Source of the DNA: Sphingobacteriales bacterium
GTDB lineage: Bacteria > Bacteroidota > Bacteroidia > Chitinophagales > Chitinophagaceae
Reading direction: 5' to 3'
Length of the DNA: 64,000 bases
Assembly: GCA_023251235.1 (NCBI GenBank)
Contig: JAHEZE010000001.1
Location: forward strand, 28,350 to 92,349
The notes beneath the pieces were generated by a model that worked only from the letters and a program-made list of their open reading frames with translations, was not told the DNA's origin and searched no databases. A program made the translations under genes and the position numbers. This document shows, piece after piece, positions 27,718 through 37,286 of the stretch. Positions within the stretch are counted from its first letter, which is position 1. Every line of letters starts with the position of its first letter.

Positions 27718-28986
27718 ATGAAAGTAGTTATCGTTGGCGGAGGGTTTGGCGGATTGAAATTGGCCAACAAACTGAATAATAAAAAAGGATTTGACGTTCT
27801 TCTTATAGATAAATTCAATTATCATCAATTCCAGCCTTTATTTTACCAGGTAGCTACAGCGGGCCTGGATGCAAGCAATATTTCTTTTCCTTTTCGCAAA
27901 GCTTTTCAGAAAAGCAAAAACGTACGGATAAGGATAACAGAACTGCAAAAAGTTATCGCCGGAGAAAATAAAATTCTTACGGAGGCAGGAGAAATAAGTT
28001 ATGATATTCTTGTTCTAGCCACCGGAGCCGATACAAATTTTTTCGGTAACCAGCAGTTAGCAGATCATGCTTTTCCAATGAAGTCAACAGTGGAGGCATT
28101 ACAACTTCGTCATCGGCTGATACAGAATTTTGAAGATGCATTGAATATTAAAGATGAGTTGGAACTCCAACGATTGATGAATATTGTTGTAGTAGGAGGT
28201 GGCCCCACCGGTGTAGAAATTTCCGGCGCATTAGCTGAAATGAAAAAGTATGTGCTTCCGAAAGATTACCACGAACTGGATTTCTCAAAAATGAATATCT
28301 ATTTGATCGAAGGAACGGCAAAGACATTGGCGACAATGAGTGAAAAATCTTCCGCTCAATCCAGGAAATATCTGGAAAGATTAGGTGTAACAGTAATAAC
28401 AGGTACACATGTTAAAGATTATGATGGCAGAGATGTTCATTTGCAGGATGGAAAAACTATTCCATCGGGCACCGTGCTGTGGGCCGCGGGAATTAAAGGA
28501 AATGTTCCGGATGGTGTAGATAAAGATTTAATAGCGAAGGGAAACAGGATTAAAGTAGACAGGATAAGCAGGGTAGTAGGTTCAATGAATATTTATGCAA
28601 TTGGGGACCTGGCTTATATGGAAACAGAAAAATATCCTTACGGACATCCGCAGGTAGCCACAGTTGCCATTCAACAGGCGAAGCTTCTTTTTAAAAATCT
28701 GCAACGTATTAATAAAGGAGAGGCAGGGTTGAAGGAATATGAATATCACGACAAAGGCTCGATGGCGACTGTAGGAAGAAATCTTGCTGTGGTGGATATT
28801 CCCAGGCTAAAATTACATTTTGGCGGATTCCTTGCATGGCTGATCTGGATGTCGCTTCACTTGATGCTGATACTGGGAGTGAAGAACCGCCTTTTTGTAT
28901 TTTTGAATTGGTTGTATAATTATATTACTTCTGATCAAAGTTTGCGATTGATATTTAAAGAATTTAATAAACCACGGAAGAACTGA
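27718..28986 (+). CDS. ndh: type II NADH:quinone oxidoreductase (NDH-2)
   Basis: 422 residues. FAD-binding GGGFGGLKLANKL at the N-terminus, FQPLFYQVATAGLDASNI (the family's quinone/NADH-region motif), the second Rossmann motif VVVGGGPTGVEISGAL for NADH, and YAIGDLAYM closing the FAD site. The C-terminal stretch LAWLIWMSLHLMLILGVKNR plus LFVFLNWLYNYI is an amphipathic/hydrophobic membrane-anchoring region characteristic of NDH-2. It transfers electrons from NADH to menaquinone at the inner face of the membrane without pumping. It ends directly against the stop codon of the convergent HEAT-like gene (no gap). Alternatives in the same superfamily such as sulfide:quinone reductase lack this C-terminal pattern. 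Confidence 0.9.
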   Translation: MKVVIVGGGFGGLKLANKLNNKKGFDVLLIDKFNYHQFQPLFYQVATAGLDASNISFPFRKAFQKSKNVRIRITELQKVIAGENKILTEAGEISYDILVLATGADTNFFGNQQLADHAFPMKSTVEALQLRHRLIQNFEDALNIKDELELQRLMNIVVVGGGPTGVEISGALAEMKKYVLPKDYHELDFSKMNIYLIEGTAKTLATMSEKSSAQSRKYLERLGVTVITGTHVKDYDGRDVHLQDGKTIPSGTVLWAAGIKGNVPDGVDKDLIAKGNRIKVDRISRVVGSMNIYAIGDLAYMETEKYPYGHPQVATVAIQQAKLLFKNLQRINKGEAGLKEYEYHDKGSMATVGRNLAVVDIPRLKLHFGGFLAWLIWMSLHLMLILGVKNRLFVFLNWLYNYITSDQSLRLIFKEFNKPRKN

Positions 28987-29499
28987 TCATTTGAATCCTT
29001 TCAAAATTTTCTTTGCCCTGCTTTTAAATGCAGCGGTTTCATAATTCCAGCTTTCTTCAATTACCAATCGGAGCTCATTTTTTATTTCGGGGTATTGCAT
29101 AGTCAGTTTTTGAAGTACTGTCAATGAAAATGCTTTTACAGCAACTGCTTCATCAGGGGAGCTGATAAAACGGAAACAGATGTCCATCACTTTGCCATGA
29201 AATTTTCCAGGAATAGTAACATATTGCAAAAGTCGGACAGTATTTCGTTTTACTGCATCATGCAATCCCGGCTTATAAAGATTTTTTATAAGCTTCACAA
29301 AATGTTTTGTTATTAATTCAGGATGCAATTGAGCACAGTAGCTCACAGGCCATGCGGCTCGTTGCACCACCCGGTATTCATCTGTTAAAAACATATTGAA
29401 TAGCTCGTCAAACTTTTTCTGATTATTGCCAACCCATATTACAATCTTTGAGCAGTTGGCTTTTGAATGTTCTTTTAATATGGTGTCTCTTAATTTCAT
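28987..29499 (-). CDS. HEAT-repeat-like helical protein of unknown function
   Basis: 170 residues, all alpha-helical by composition. Repeated helix-turn-helix units such as VVQRAAWPVSYCAQLHPELI, AVKRNTVRLLQYV and AVAVKAFSLTVLQKL look like HEAT/ARM repeats. No signal peptide, no membrane helix and no catalytic motif. Similar short HEAT-like proteins are common in Bacteroidota without assigned function. Stop codon abuts ndh; the start is 32 nt from that of the divergent YdjC-family gene. Confidence 0.7.
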   Translation of the reverse strand: MKLRDTILKEHSKANCSKIVIWVGNNQKKFDELFNMFLTDEYRVVQRAAWPVSYCAQLHPELITKHFVKLIKNLYKPGLHDAVKRNTVRLLQYVTIPGKFHGKVMDICFRFISSPDEAVAVKAFSLTVLQKLTMQYPEIKNELRLVIEESWNYETAAFKSRAKKILKGFK

Positions 29500-29530
29500 A
29501 ACTTTCAGACTACTTAAAAATATGTGTTAT

Positions 29531-30460
29531 ATGAAAACAGGAATTGTTTTTCTTCTTATTTCTTTTTATACATCTGTTGTGTGGGGCCAGATGAGATCAA
29601 TTCAGGAAAGATTGGGTTATCCTAAAAATGCAAAGCTGGTGATCATTCATGCTGATGATCTGGGAGTTTCTCATTCTGAGAACAGCGCTTCGATTACTGC
29701 CATGGAAAAGGGTTCCGTTAGTTCAGCCAGCATCATGGTGCCATGCCCCTGGTTTCCGGAAATAGCGGCTTATGCACAATCACATCCCACTGCTGATTTG
29801 GGATTGCATATCACATTGACCAGTGAATGGAAATATTATAAATGGGGACCTGTTACTTCCAATAATAAAGTGGCAAGCCTGGTAAACGCAAATGGTTTTT
29901 TTTATTCTTCTGAAGACAGTGTGGTTAAGAAGGCGTCAGTCTCTGAAGTAGAAGAAGAAATCCGCAACCAGGTAAAACGTGCTATTCAATTTGGCATTCA
30001 ACCAACACACCTCGATGCCCATATGGGTACGGCACTTTACAGAACTGATTTTTTAAAAGCATATATTAAAGTGGGGCATGAGTTTAATATACCGGTCTTT
30101 ATTCCGCGCCAGTTGGAAATCCCTCTGAAGGTCAAACTGGATACAATGATTTCAGAAAAAGATGTTATTGTGGATTATATTCTTTCGGCATCTGAGACGG
30201 ATTATAAAACAGGGTTCAAAACATTTTATGCTAAAGGAATAAAAAATCTGAAACCCGGGCTTACATACCTTATTATACATACTGCATTTGACAATGATGA
30301 AATGAGAGCCGTAACCATTGATCATCCGGGCTGGGGAGCTGCCTGGCGTCAGGAAGATTTTAATTTCTTTTCAAGCCCTGAATGTGCGGCGCTGTTAAAA
30401 GAAAATAATGTATACGTAATTACGTGGAAAGAGATTCGGGATAAGATTGTGAGGAAATAA
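29531..30460 (+). CDS. YdjC/ChbG-family carbohydrate deacetylase, exported
   Basis: 309 residues from ATG 29531, chosen because it starts a proper signal peptide (MKTGIVFLLISFYTSVVWGQ). The open frame extends upstream, but that part is antisense to the HEAT-like gene. The YdjC/ChbG/HpnK fold shows KLVIIHADDLGVSHSEN (the conserved HADD(L/F)G metal motif), GLHITLTSEW and HLDAHMGT (metal His residues). In this family ChbG deacetylates chito-oligosaccharides and HpnK acts on acetylated hopanoid sugars. An exported enzyme would act on periplasmic N-acetylated sugars; substrate unknown. Confidence 0.88.
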   Translation: MKTGIVFLLISFYTSVVWGQMRSIQERLGYPKNAKLVIIHADDLGVSHSENSASITAMEKGSVSSASIMVPCPWFPEIAAYAQSHPTADLGLHITLTSEWKYYKWGPVTSNNKVASLVNANGFFYSSEDSVVKKASVSEVEEEIRNQVKRAIQFGIQPTHLDAHMGTALYRTDFLKAYIKVGHEFNIPVFIPRQLEIPLKVKLDTMISEKDVIVDYILSASETDYKTGFKTFYAKGIKNLKPGLTYLIIHTAFDNDEMRAVTIDHPGWGAAWRQEDFNFFSSPECAALLKENNVYVITWKEIRDKIVRK

Positions 30461-30642
30461 AAAAAGGGGCGGTTAAGAAATTGGGTTCTCTTAACAAGAA
30501 GTGGTTTTAGCTAATTGGGCCACCAGCTTCAATTGCCCCGATAATTTTAAGGTCAAAGAAGAACTAAACTGCTATTTTCTAAATAAAAGTAAACAATTTT
30601 CTTATAATGTATGTTATGTTAAGTAAGAAATTCAATTAAAAA

Positions 30643-30658
30643 CCACCCTGTCGGGTGG
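30643..30658 (-). terminator. rho-independent terminator
   Basis: CCACCC-TGTC-GGGTGG is a perfect 6-bp GC-rich stem with a 4-nt loop. On the minus strand it is followed by TTTTTAATT and lies 8 nt past the TPR gene's stop, so it probably ends that gene. The plus-strand side has a weaker T run and could also serve the YdjC gene. Confidence 0.75.
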
Positions 30659-30666
30659 CTTTAGTT

Positions 30667-31923
30667 TTATTGAATGCTGTCAAGCTTTTTCTTGTATTCA
30701 GCCGCCTTATCCTTCATGCCTTTAATTTCATACGCATAAGAAAGATAATCCGTTACTTTTTTATAGTTACCTTTTTCCATCGGATTTAAAGTGGCTTTGG
30801 CAGCATAAGCATTGTATGCAGTTTGAGCAAATGGAATTAATTCATCAGCAGTAGTTATTATCTGTGCTTTAATATCATTTTTCTTTTTTTGATCTGCGGG
30901 TGTAGATCCCTTTATTTTACTAAATTCTTCCTGGAGATCATATGCTTTGTTATAAAAGTGCATGGATAGAACAACATTGGGTTCTATATAAGAAGTATTT
31001 AACTCTAAACTTTTTTTAGCTGCCCATTCAATTTTATTTTGGACCTCTTTATAGTCAGCCGGTTTATTATCCCCCACATAAGCGTAATTGAATAATTCTA
31101 CCGCATAGTTATATAGCAAAATATATTTGTTAGGGTATTTTGACAGCAGCTCCTCATATTTTGCAAAAAGTGCTTTTTTGTCCTTTTCATTTGTATTCGC
31201 CAATTCTGTCTGATACCAGAAATCATTATCCGGAAAAAGTTCACGGCCCAGGTGAAGATATTTTTCACAATTCAGCATGTCCTTCTTCTTGCTGTAATAT
31301 TCTACCATAAACTGGTATACATCCACATTATCTTTTCCCACAATTTTTTGGTCGGCAATTTTTTTATAATATACAGCGGCACTGTCTTCTTTTTTTGCCA
31401 TATAAGCAGACAGGGCAATATTCTGTATTAAAACTGTATCAAATGCCGGGAATTTAAAATTGTTGTATTCATACCCTTTTGCTGCAATGTATTCTTCAAC
31501 TAAATATGAATTTTTAAAATTTGTAAATGCATCATCAAATTTCTTCAACACAAATTGGGAGTCAGCCAAATCAAAAAAACGGCTATAAATATCGAAAAGC
31601 CTTACATGTTGCTCCAGCGTAGCCTGGATGGCCTGAGTATCTGTTTCATAATATTTTTTAAAGGCATTGAAAGCTTCCATCCTGCCATTAGGAACAAGAT
31701 TTTTGAGCTGATCATTTTTGGCAAGCTCATTATAGATTACACCTTTATACCACCATCCTTCCCACTTTGCTGCATTTTTTTCTTTCGTAAGAAAAGCATC
31801 CACCGCTGTTTTGGCTTTATCCCACTGTCCTTTCTGAATTAAATCTTTAACATCATCCACATTTTGTTCAAATGAACATTTGGCAGCCACAATCAGCAAA
31901 AAGCTTAAAAAAAACTTTTGCAT
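30667..31923 (-). CDS. exported tetratricopeptide-repeat protein
   Basis: 418 residues. N-terminal signal MQKFFLSFLLIVAAKCSFEQ (a possible lipobox, but AAKC is atypical, so a cleaved signal is equally likely). The remainder is helical with TPR-like pairs: GQWDKAKTAVDAFL, DDAFTNFKNSYLVEEYIA, ALSAYMAKKEDSAAVYYKKIA, and a C-terminal KVTDYLSYAYEIKGMKDKAAEYKKKL. Such proteins are periplasmic scaffolds; no enzymatic motif. It lies 51 nt downstream of gyrA on the same strand, and the order gyrA-TPR is plausibly one transcript ending at the hairpin at 30643. Confidence 0.8.
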   Translation of the reverse strand: MQKFFLSFLLIVAAKCSFEQNVDDVKDLIQKGQWDKAKTAVDAFLTKEKNAAKWEGWWYKGVIYNELAKNDQLKNLVPNGRMEAFNAFKKYYETDTQAIQATLEQHVRLFDIYSRFFDLADSQFVLKKFDDAFTNFKNSYLVEEYIAAKGYEYNNFKFPAFDTVLIQNIALSAYMAKKEDSAAVYYKKIADQKIVGKDNVDVYQFMVEYYSKKKDMLNCEKYLHLGRELFPDNDFWYQTELANTNEKDKKALFAKYEELLSKYPNKYILLYNYAVELFNYAYVGDNKPADYKEVQNKIEWAAKKSLELNTSYIEPNVVLSMHFYNKAYDLQEEFSKIKGSTPADQKKKNDIKAQIITTADELIPFAQTAYNAYAAKATLNPMEKGNYKKVTDYLSYAYEIKGMKDKAAEYKKKLDSIQ

Positions 31924-31974
31924 TTTATAAAATTTGAATAGTAAAAATCAAAACCTTTTTTCAGATGGAATTAA

Positions 31975-34524
31975 TTATTCTGCGGTTGCATCTTCCTGAT
32001 GAATGTTCCCGTTAACACCGTTCCCGCCATTTTCTCCATTCGCCTGGTCTTCTATTTTAGTAATAGCGGCAATTTCATCTCCTTCATCTAACCGGATAAG
32101 TTTTACTCCCTGTGTAGCCCTGCCCTGTTCACTGATATCTGAAACTTTCATTCTTATTGTCACCCCGCTTTTGCAGGTAATAATCAGGTCTTCTTTTTCT
32201 GCCACATCAAGCATGCCTACCAATTTTCCGGTTTTTTCTGTTACGTTAATAGTTTTAACTCCTTTTCCTCCCCTATTGGTATACCGGTATTCATCAATAG
32301 CTGTTCTTTTGCCAAAACCTTTTTCACTTACAACCATTACTGTTTTAGCAACATCCGTTTCCGGATTTACGCAAAGCATTCCCACTACTTCATCATCATT
32401 ATCTTCTACTTCTATGCCGGCCACACCAATAGCTCCCCGGCCGGTGGCTCTTACTTTTACTTCTGAAAAACGAATGGCCCTGCCGCTTTTAACAGCCATC
32501 ATGATTTCACATTTTCCATCGGTCATTTTTGCTTCCAGCAACTCATCACCTTCATTTATGCTAATGGCATTCACACCAGACTGCCTCGGACGACTGAAAT
32601 CCTGCAATTCTGTTTTTTTGATGATTCCTTTTTTGGTGCAAAGGACAATATTGTGCGATTGTACAAACTCTTCTTCTTTCAGATCATTCACATCAATAAC
32701 CGCTCTTATTTTATCATCTGGTGGAATCTGGATTAAGTTTTGAATGGCTCGTCCTTTGCCAGTCTTCTCTCCTTCCGGAATCTCATATACATTCAGCCAG
32801 TAACATCTTCCTTTTTCTGTAAAGAATAACATTGTGTGATGCGTCGAAGCAACAAATAAATGTTCTATCCAATCTTCTTCTCTTGTTCTTCCGCCCATAA
32901 CTCCTCTTCCACCTCTACGTTGCGACCGGTATTCTGTGGCAGAAGTCCTTTTTATGTAACCAAGGTGAGAAATGGTGATTACCACATCTTCTTCCTTGAT
33001 CAGATCTTTAATCCTTACTTCATCATCCAGGTAGGTGATTTCGGTTTTACGTTCATCACCAAATTTCTCTTTTATTTCAATCAGTTCTTTTTTGATGAGA
33101 TTGTAACGTAAACCTTCATTTGCCAACAACTCTTTTAATTCGCTGATAAGTTTCATCAACTCATCATATTCTTCTTTTATTTTGTTTCTCTCCATTCCCG
33201 TCAGGCGCTGCAATCTTAATTCAAGAATAGCTTTTGCCTGAATTTCATCCAGTCCCCATCCGGCATTGATCAGGTTGTCTTTTGCATTGTCTGGTGTGGC
33301 AGAATTGCGGATAAGACTGATTACTTCATCCAGATGATCCAATGCAATTAAATAGCCTTCCAGCAGATGAGCTCTTTTTTCCGCTTCTCTTAATTCAAAT
33401 TGAGCACGGCGTACAACCACTTCATGCCGGAATTCAATAAACTCTGAAATAAGTTCTTTCAGATTAAGCGTTTTGGGCCTTCCTTTTACCAACGCTACAT
33501 TATTGATACCGTATGATGTTTGAAGTTCACTATGCTTATAAATTTGGTTGATCACCACGTTTGCAACAGCATCCCGTTTCAGATCGATAACAATTCTTGT
33601 ACCTTCTTTTTCATTTGACTCATTATTGACATGAGCAATTCCTTCAATAACTTTTTCATTTACCAATACACCGATTCTTTCTGTCAATGCATCCCGGTTT
33701 ACCTGGTAAGGAACTTCTGTGATGATGATCTGTTCTCTCCCGCTTGGTTTTGCATCAACAGATAATTTACCTCTTAAGACAACACGGCCACGACCAAAAT
33801 GCATGGCAGCCTTCACTCCTTCCATTCCATAAATAATTCCTTTTGTAGGAAAATCAGGAGCTTTTACATACTGCATCAATTCATCAATAGTGATATCCCG
33901 CTTATCTATATAAGCAATACATCCGTCAATCACCTCGCTGAGATTATGCGGCATCATGTTAGTTGCCATACCCACAGCAATACCACTGGAACCATTTACT
34001 AAAAGTTGTGGAATACGTGCAGGAAGAACAGTAGGCTCTTTTTCTGTATCATCAAAGTTTAACTGAAAGTTTACGGTATCCTTATCCAGATCACTCAACA
34101 TACTTTCAGAAAAACGTTGAAGTCGGGCTTCTGTATACCGCATGGCTGCAGGACCATCGCCATCCTGAGTACCAAAATTTCCCTGTTTATCAATCATGGT
34201 ATACCGCATGTTCCAATCCTGTGCCATGCGAACCATGGCATCATATACGGCTGTGTCACCATGCGGATGGTATTTACCCAACACCTCACCTACTATACGG
34301 GCAGATTTTTTGAATGGTTTGTTGTAATGAAGACCCAGTTCATTCATTGCATATAAAATACGACGATGAACAGGCTTTAATCCATCTCTTACATCAGGCA
34401 GTGCACGACCTACTATAACCGACATGGAATAGTCGATATATGCGGTCTTCATTTGCTCTTCGATATTTACCGGAATTATCCGTTCATTATCCTGTGTCTC
34501 GTTGGGCTGAAAAGTCTCGTCCAT
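31975..34524 (-). CDS. gyrA: DNA gyrase subunit A
   Basis: 849 residues. Catalytic Tyr130 in [10 protein letters not shown]. The quinolone-resistance region reads [23 protein letters not shown], with Thr91 at the E. coli Ser83 position and Asp95 at Asp87. The C-terminal DNA-wrapping beta-pinwheel contains the GyrA box QRRGGRG, which separates gyrase from topoisomerase IV ParC. With GyrB it introduces negative supercoils using ATP. The tail after the pinwheel is Asn/Gly/Glu-rich and probably disordered. A -7 box lies 41 nt upstream. No gyrB in the window. Confidence 0.98.
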   Translation of the reverse strand: MDETFQPNETQDNERIIPVNIEEQMKTAYIDYSMSVIVGRALPDVRDGLKPVHRRILYAMNELGLHYNKPFKKSARIVGEVLGKYHPHGDTAVYDAMVRMAQDWNMRYTMIDKQGNFGTQDGDGPAAMRYTEARLQRFSESMLSDLDKDTVNFQLNFDDTEKEPTVLPARIPQLLVNGSSGIAVGMATNMMPHNLSEVIDGCIAYIDKRDITIDELMQYVKAPDFPTKGIIYGMEGVKAAMHFGRGRVVLRGKLSVDAKPSGREQIIITEVPYQVNRDALTERIGVLVNEKVIEGIAHVNNESNEKEGTRIVIDLKRDAVANVVINQIYKHSELQTSYGINNVALVKGRPKTLNLKELISEFIEFRHEVVVRRAQFELREAEKRAHLLEGYLIALDHLDEVISLIRNSATPDNAKDNLINAGWGLDEIQAKAILELRLQRLTGMERNKIKEEYDELMKLISELKELLANEGLRYNLIKKELIEIKEKFGDERKTEITYLDDEVRIKDLIKEEDVVITISHLGYIKRTSATEYRSQRRGGRGVMGGRTREEDWIEHLFVASTHHTMLFFTEKGRCYWLNVYEIPEGEKTGKGRAIQNLIQIPPDDKIRAVIDVNDLKEEEFVQSHNIVLCTKKGIIKKTELQDFSRPRQSGVNAISINEGDELLEAKMTDGKCEIMMAVKSGRAIRFSEVKVRATGRGAIGVAGIEVEDNDDEVVGMLCVNPETDVAKTVMVVSEKGFGKRTAIDEYRYTNRGGKGVKTINVTEKTGKLVGMLDVAEKEDLIITCKSGVTIRMKVSDISEQGRATQGVKLIRLDEGDEIAAITKIEDQANGENGGNGVNGNIHQEDATAE

Positions 34525-34565
34525 AGCTTATTTTGTCTAATTTTTCTATGCTTTTTCTGGGCTTG

Positions 34566-34573
34566 CAAATGTA
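34566..34573 (-). promoter_or_regulatory. candidate -7 box of gyrA
   Basis: Minus-strand TACATTTG is an exact TAnnTTTG about 41 nt upstream of the gyrA ATG, with TTTTG 14 nt further upstream, a shorter spacing than the usual one. Confidence 0.4.
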
Positions 34574-34696
34574 CCGGAAAGCCCCTTCAAAACCTGATAA
34601 AAAAAATTGTTTTTTGAGCTTATTTTTCCACCCATGTTAATGGGATTCCGGCATTGATTTCCGGGCTATAAATACTAACTTTCCCACTTTCAATAA

Positions 34697-36055
34697 ATGG
34701 AAATTTTGTCTAAGAAAACGATTCTTTTGTTCGGTGCTGGTAAGTCTGCAACTGTGTTGATTGATTTCTTGCTATCAAACGCAAAAAAAGAAAACTGGAC
34801 AGTTACAGTAGTGGATGCAGATATAAAATTAGCCCAACTAAAGGTTGCATCATCCCCGTATGGAAAAGCAGTTTCTTTTGACATCAATAATACTGAAGAA
34901 AGGAATAAGTATATCAGTAAATCAGACATTGTTATTTCACTCCTTCCCCCCACTCTTCATACTATTGCTGCAAAAAGTTGTATTGAATTAAATAAAAATA
35001 TGCTTACTGCTTCTTATGTTGATGAGCAAATCCGGAATCTGAAATCTGAAATCGAAAATAAAAACCTTCTCTTTCTATGTGAAATGGGCCTTGATCCCGG
35101 CATTGACCACATGAGTGCAATGCAGATAATTGATAAAATCAGGGCAGATGGAAGAAAAATAACTTCATTCAAATCTCATTGTGGAGGATTAGTGGCGCCG
35201 GAAAGTGATGATAACCCCTGGCACTATAAAATAAGCTGGAATTCAAGAAACATTTTACTGGCTGGTAAAGCAGGTGCAGTTTATTATAATAAGGGAACAA
35301 AAGTTGAAGTTCCCTATAAAATTATTTTTGAAAATTGCCCGGAATTAAATGTTGAAAACCTTAAACCACTTGCCTGGTACCCCAACCGGGACTCCGTGAG
35401 TTATATGAAACTCTATGAACTGGAAAAAACAGAAACATTTATACGAACCACCTTTCGTTATGCTGCATTTTGCAGGGGCTGGGATAAAATAATTCAACTT
35501 GGATTGACGGATACACAAGATGCTGAAGAATTAAAAGGAATTAAAAAAATAAATGAATGGTTCAATTATAAGCTATCCAAATTGGAAAAAGGAGAAATAA
35601 ACTGGAAGAAATTCCTGGACTTATTTGTTGATGAAAAATTTCATAGCGAGCTAACCAATCAAATGAACTACCTGGGAGTTTTTGAGTCTGTTGATATACC
35701 GGTATCATTTAATTCCTCGGCAGATATTATGCAGTATATAATTGAAACCAAACTTAGTCTGAAACCTGAAGACAAAGACATGATTGTAATGCTTCATGAA
35801 ATTGAATATGAAATTGACAAAGACAAATTTAATATTGAAAGCAGTTTGGTGGTGAAAGGCGAAAACAGTTTACGAACTGCGATGGCAAAAACTGTTGGGC
35901 TGCCTTTGGGTATTGCAACCAAACTTATTCTGAACGGAACAATTCAATTAAAGGGATTGCATATTCCCACCAAAAAAGAAATTTATGTGCCTGTGCTTAA
36001 AGAACTGGAAGAACATGGAATAAAATTTCATGAAGAAATAAAACAAATATCATGA
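34697..36055 (+). CDS. saccharopine dehydrogenase family protein (LYS9-like)
   Basis: 452 residues. N-terminal NAD(P)-binding KTILLFGAGKSATVLIDFLL, VVDAD and SDIVISLLPPTLHTIAAKSCIE; the substrate domain has CEMGLDPGIDHMSAMQIID and FKSHCGGLVAPESDDNPWHYKISWNSRN. This is the saccharopine dehydrogenase (glutamate-forming) / carboxynorspermidine-like fold. The SHCGGL and WSPRN-like WNSRN motifs match the lysine-pathway enzymes, which split saccharopine to glutamate and aminoadipate semialdehyde. The reductase partner is not in the window, so lysine degradation is an inference. The cupin gene overlaps its stop by 4 nt (ATGA), suggesting a two-gene operon. Confidence 0.88.
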   Translation: MEILSKKTILLFGAGKSATVLIDFLLSNAKKENWTVTVVDADIKLAQLKVASSPYGKAVSFDINNTEERNKYISKSDIVISLLPPTLHTIAAKSCIELNKNMLTASYVDEQIRNLKSEIENKNLLFLCEMGLDPGIDHMSAMQIIDKIRADGRKITSFKSHCGGLVAPESDDNPWHYKISWNSRNILLAGKAGAVYYNKGTKVEVPYKIIFENCPELNVENLKPLAWYPNRDSVSYMKLYELEKTETFIRTTFRYAAFCRGWDKIIQLGLTDTQDAEELKGIKKINEWFNYKLSKLEKGEINWKKFLDLFVDEKFHSELTNQMNYLGVFESVDIPVSFNSSADIMQYIIETKLSLKPEDKDMIVMLHEIEYEIDKDKFNIESSLVVKGENSLRTAMAKTVGLPLGIATKLILNGTIQLKGLHIPTKKEIYVPVLKELEEHGIKFHEEIKQIS

Positions 36056-36378
36056 AATACAAATCATCACCAGACGAGGCTTTAATGAAATTGCTTCAGG
36101 AAGAGGAATTCCCTTTTACTGTAGTGATGAAGCATGGCACTATGACTATTGAATATTTTGCTCCGCAGGAAATTGATACACAAACGCCGCACAAGCAGGA
36201 TGAAATTTATATAATCATAAAAGGTCATGGGACTTTTTTCCGGAATGGAGAAAGAACGTCCTGTAAGAAAAATGACATTTTATTTGTTCCGGCTGGTATG
36301 GAGCACTACTTTGAAAATTTTTCTGATGATTTTGCTACCTGGGTTATTTTTTACGGGCCTGATGGCGGAGAAAAATAA
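36052..36378 (+). CDS. small cupin-domain protein
   Basis: 108 residues forming one cupin barrel: TPHKQDEIYIIIKGHGTFFRNGER (motif 1, with His and Glu metal ligands) and DILFVPAGMEHYFEN (motif 2, His). No DNA-binding domain. Its ATG overlaps the stop of the saccharopine dehydrogenase-like gene, so the two are probably translated together. Cupins of this size are metal-dependent dioxygenases, isomerases or binding proteins; function unknown. Confidence 0.87.
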   Translation: MKYKSSPDEALMKLLQEEEFPFTVVMKHGTMTIEYFAPQEIDTQTPHKQDEIYIIIKGHGTFFRNGERTSCKKNDILFVPAGMEHYFENFSDDFATWVIFYGPDGGEK

Positions 36379-36380
36379 AA

Positions 36381-36452
36381 TATTCAACACTCAACATTCA
36401 ATAATGAATTTTCAAGTACGGGATAGAAAAGTTGAACATTGAGTGTTGATTA
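36381..36452. repeat. inverted heptanucleotide-periodic repeat
   Basis: Left arm from 36385: CAACACT, CAACATT, CAATAAT. Right arm from 36432: TTGAACA, TTGAGTG, TTGATTA. The 21-nt arms pair at about 18 positions, so a stem-loop could form. Sited between the convergent cupin and sirtuin genes and closely similar to the element at 59814. Confidence 0.7.
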
Positions 36453-36480
36453 TTTTTTTTGAGTATTTTCCTTTTATTCT

Positions 36481-37170
36481 TCATTTATTCAAAAGCAATT
36501 CTTTCAACTCACTTACTCCTTCTGTTGCGGGTTTTTCAATTGTTATCAGATTATTTATTGCGGAAGTATAAGGAATTCTTTTATCAATAATATATTTTGG
36601 GACTTTCTGTGACGCATAGTTAACTAAGCCAGCAGCGGGATAAACGACCAAAGAAGTTCCTACCACTACAAAAATATCTGCGTCAGTAACTACAGGTACG
36701 GCTTCTTCAATTTTTGGAACCGGTTCTTCAAACCAGACAATATGCGGACGAAGTTGTGCTCCATCTTCAGCCTTATCGCCAATATTAATATCTCCAAAAA
36801 TCTCATAAATCAGCCCAACATTTTTTTCACTTCGCATTTTGAATATCTCGCCATGCAGGTGAATGATGTTGGAAGAGCCGGCCCGTTCATGCAGATCATC
36901 TATATTTTGAGTGATAATGGTTACATCAAATTTTTTTTCCAGTTCTGCCAAACCAAAATGAGCTGCATTGGGTTTTGCATCGGCAACATTCTTCCGGCGG
37001 TAGTTATAAAAATCAAGAACCAGTTTCGGGTTTTTTCGCCATGCATGGGGTGTAGCCACATCTTCTACATTAAATCCTTCCCAAAGTCCATCACTGTCAC
37101 GAAAAGTTTTCAGTCCGCTTTCAGCACTGATGCCGGCACCGGTGAGAACGACGAGTTTCTTCTTTGACAT
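36481..37170 (-). CDS. Sir2-family NAD-dependent protein deacylase lacking the zinc cysteines
   Basis: 229 residues. NAD site GAGISAESGLKTFRDSDGLW (11-30), ITQNIDDLHERAG (86-98), catalytic His106 in HLHGE. Tyr55 and Arg58 (FYNYRR) match the Tyr/Arg pair that lets CobB and SIRT5 remove succinyl/malonyl groups. The zinc tetracysteine of CobB is absent: the segment between HLHGEIFKMRSEKN and LRPHIVWFEEPVP has no Cys. A -7 box lies 4 nt from the ATG. It sits 116 nt downstream of the ethanolamine-type operon on the same strand; functional linkage is not implied. Confidence 0.9.
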   Translation of the reverse strand: MSKKKLVVLTGAGISAESGLKTFRDSDGLWEGFNVEDVATPHAWRKNPKLVLDFYNYRRKNVADAKPNAAHFGLAELEKKFDVTIITQNIDDLHERAGSSNIIHLHGEIFKMRSEKNVGLIYEIFGDINIGDKAEDGAQLRPHIVWFEEPVPKIEEAVPVVTDADIFVVVGTSLVVYPAAGLVNYASQKVPKYIIDKRIPYTSAINNLITIEKPATEGVSELKELLLNK

Positions 37171-37174
37171 ATTT

Positions 37175-37182
37175 CAAAGATA
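37175..37182 (-). promoter_or_regulatory. candidate -7 box of the sirtuin gene
   Basis: Minus-strand TATCTTTG (exact TAnnTTTG) ends 4 nt before the ATG, again implying a leaderless message. Confidence 0.4.
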
Positions 37183-37286
37183 AACCGAATCAACTTTGAA
37201 CCGCCTTTGGTTTTATCTTTCTTAATTTCTTTTAAATTACAAACACGGAAAAAATTGGAGAAGAGGCACTAACTACTTTACACGAA

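Noticed and set aside
29426..29530. N-terminal extension of the YdjC frame
   Set aside because: Antisense to the HEAT-like gene; the signal peptide begins at 29531.
32003..32743. 246-codon open frame antisense to gyrA
   Set aside because: Lies wholly inside gyrA on the opposite strand, with a low-complexity Ser/Pro/Thr composition that follows from gyrA codon use; no motif.
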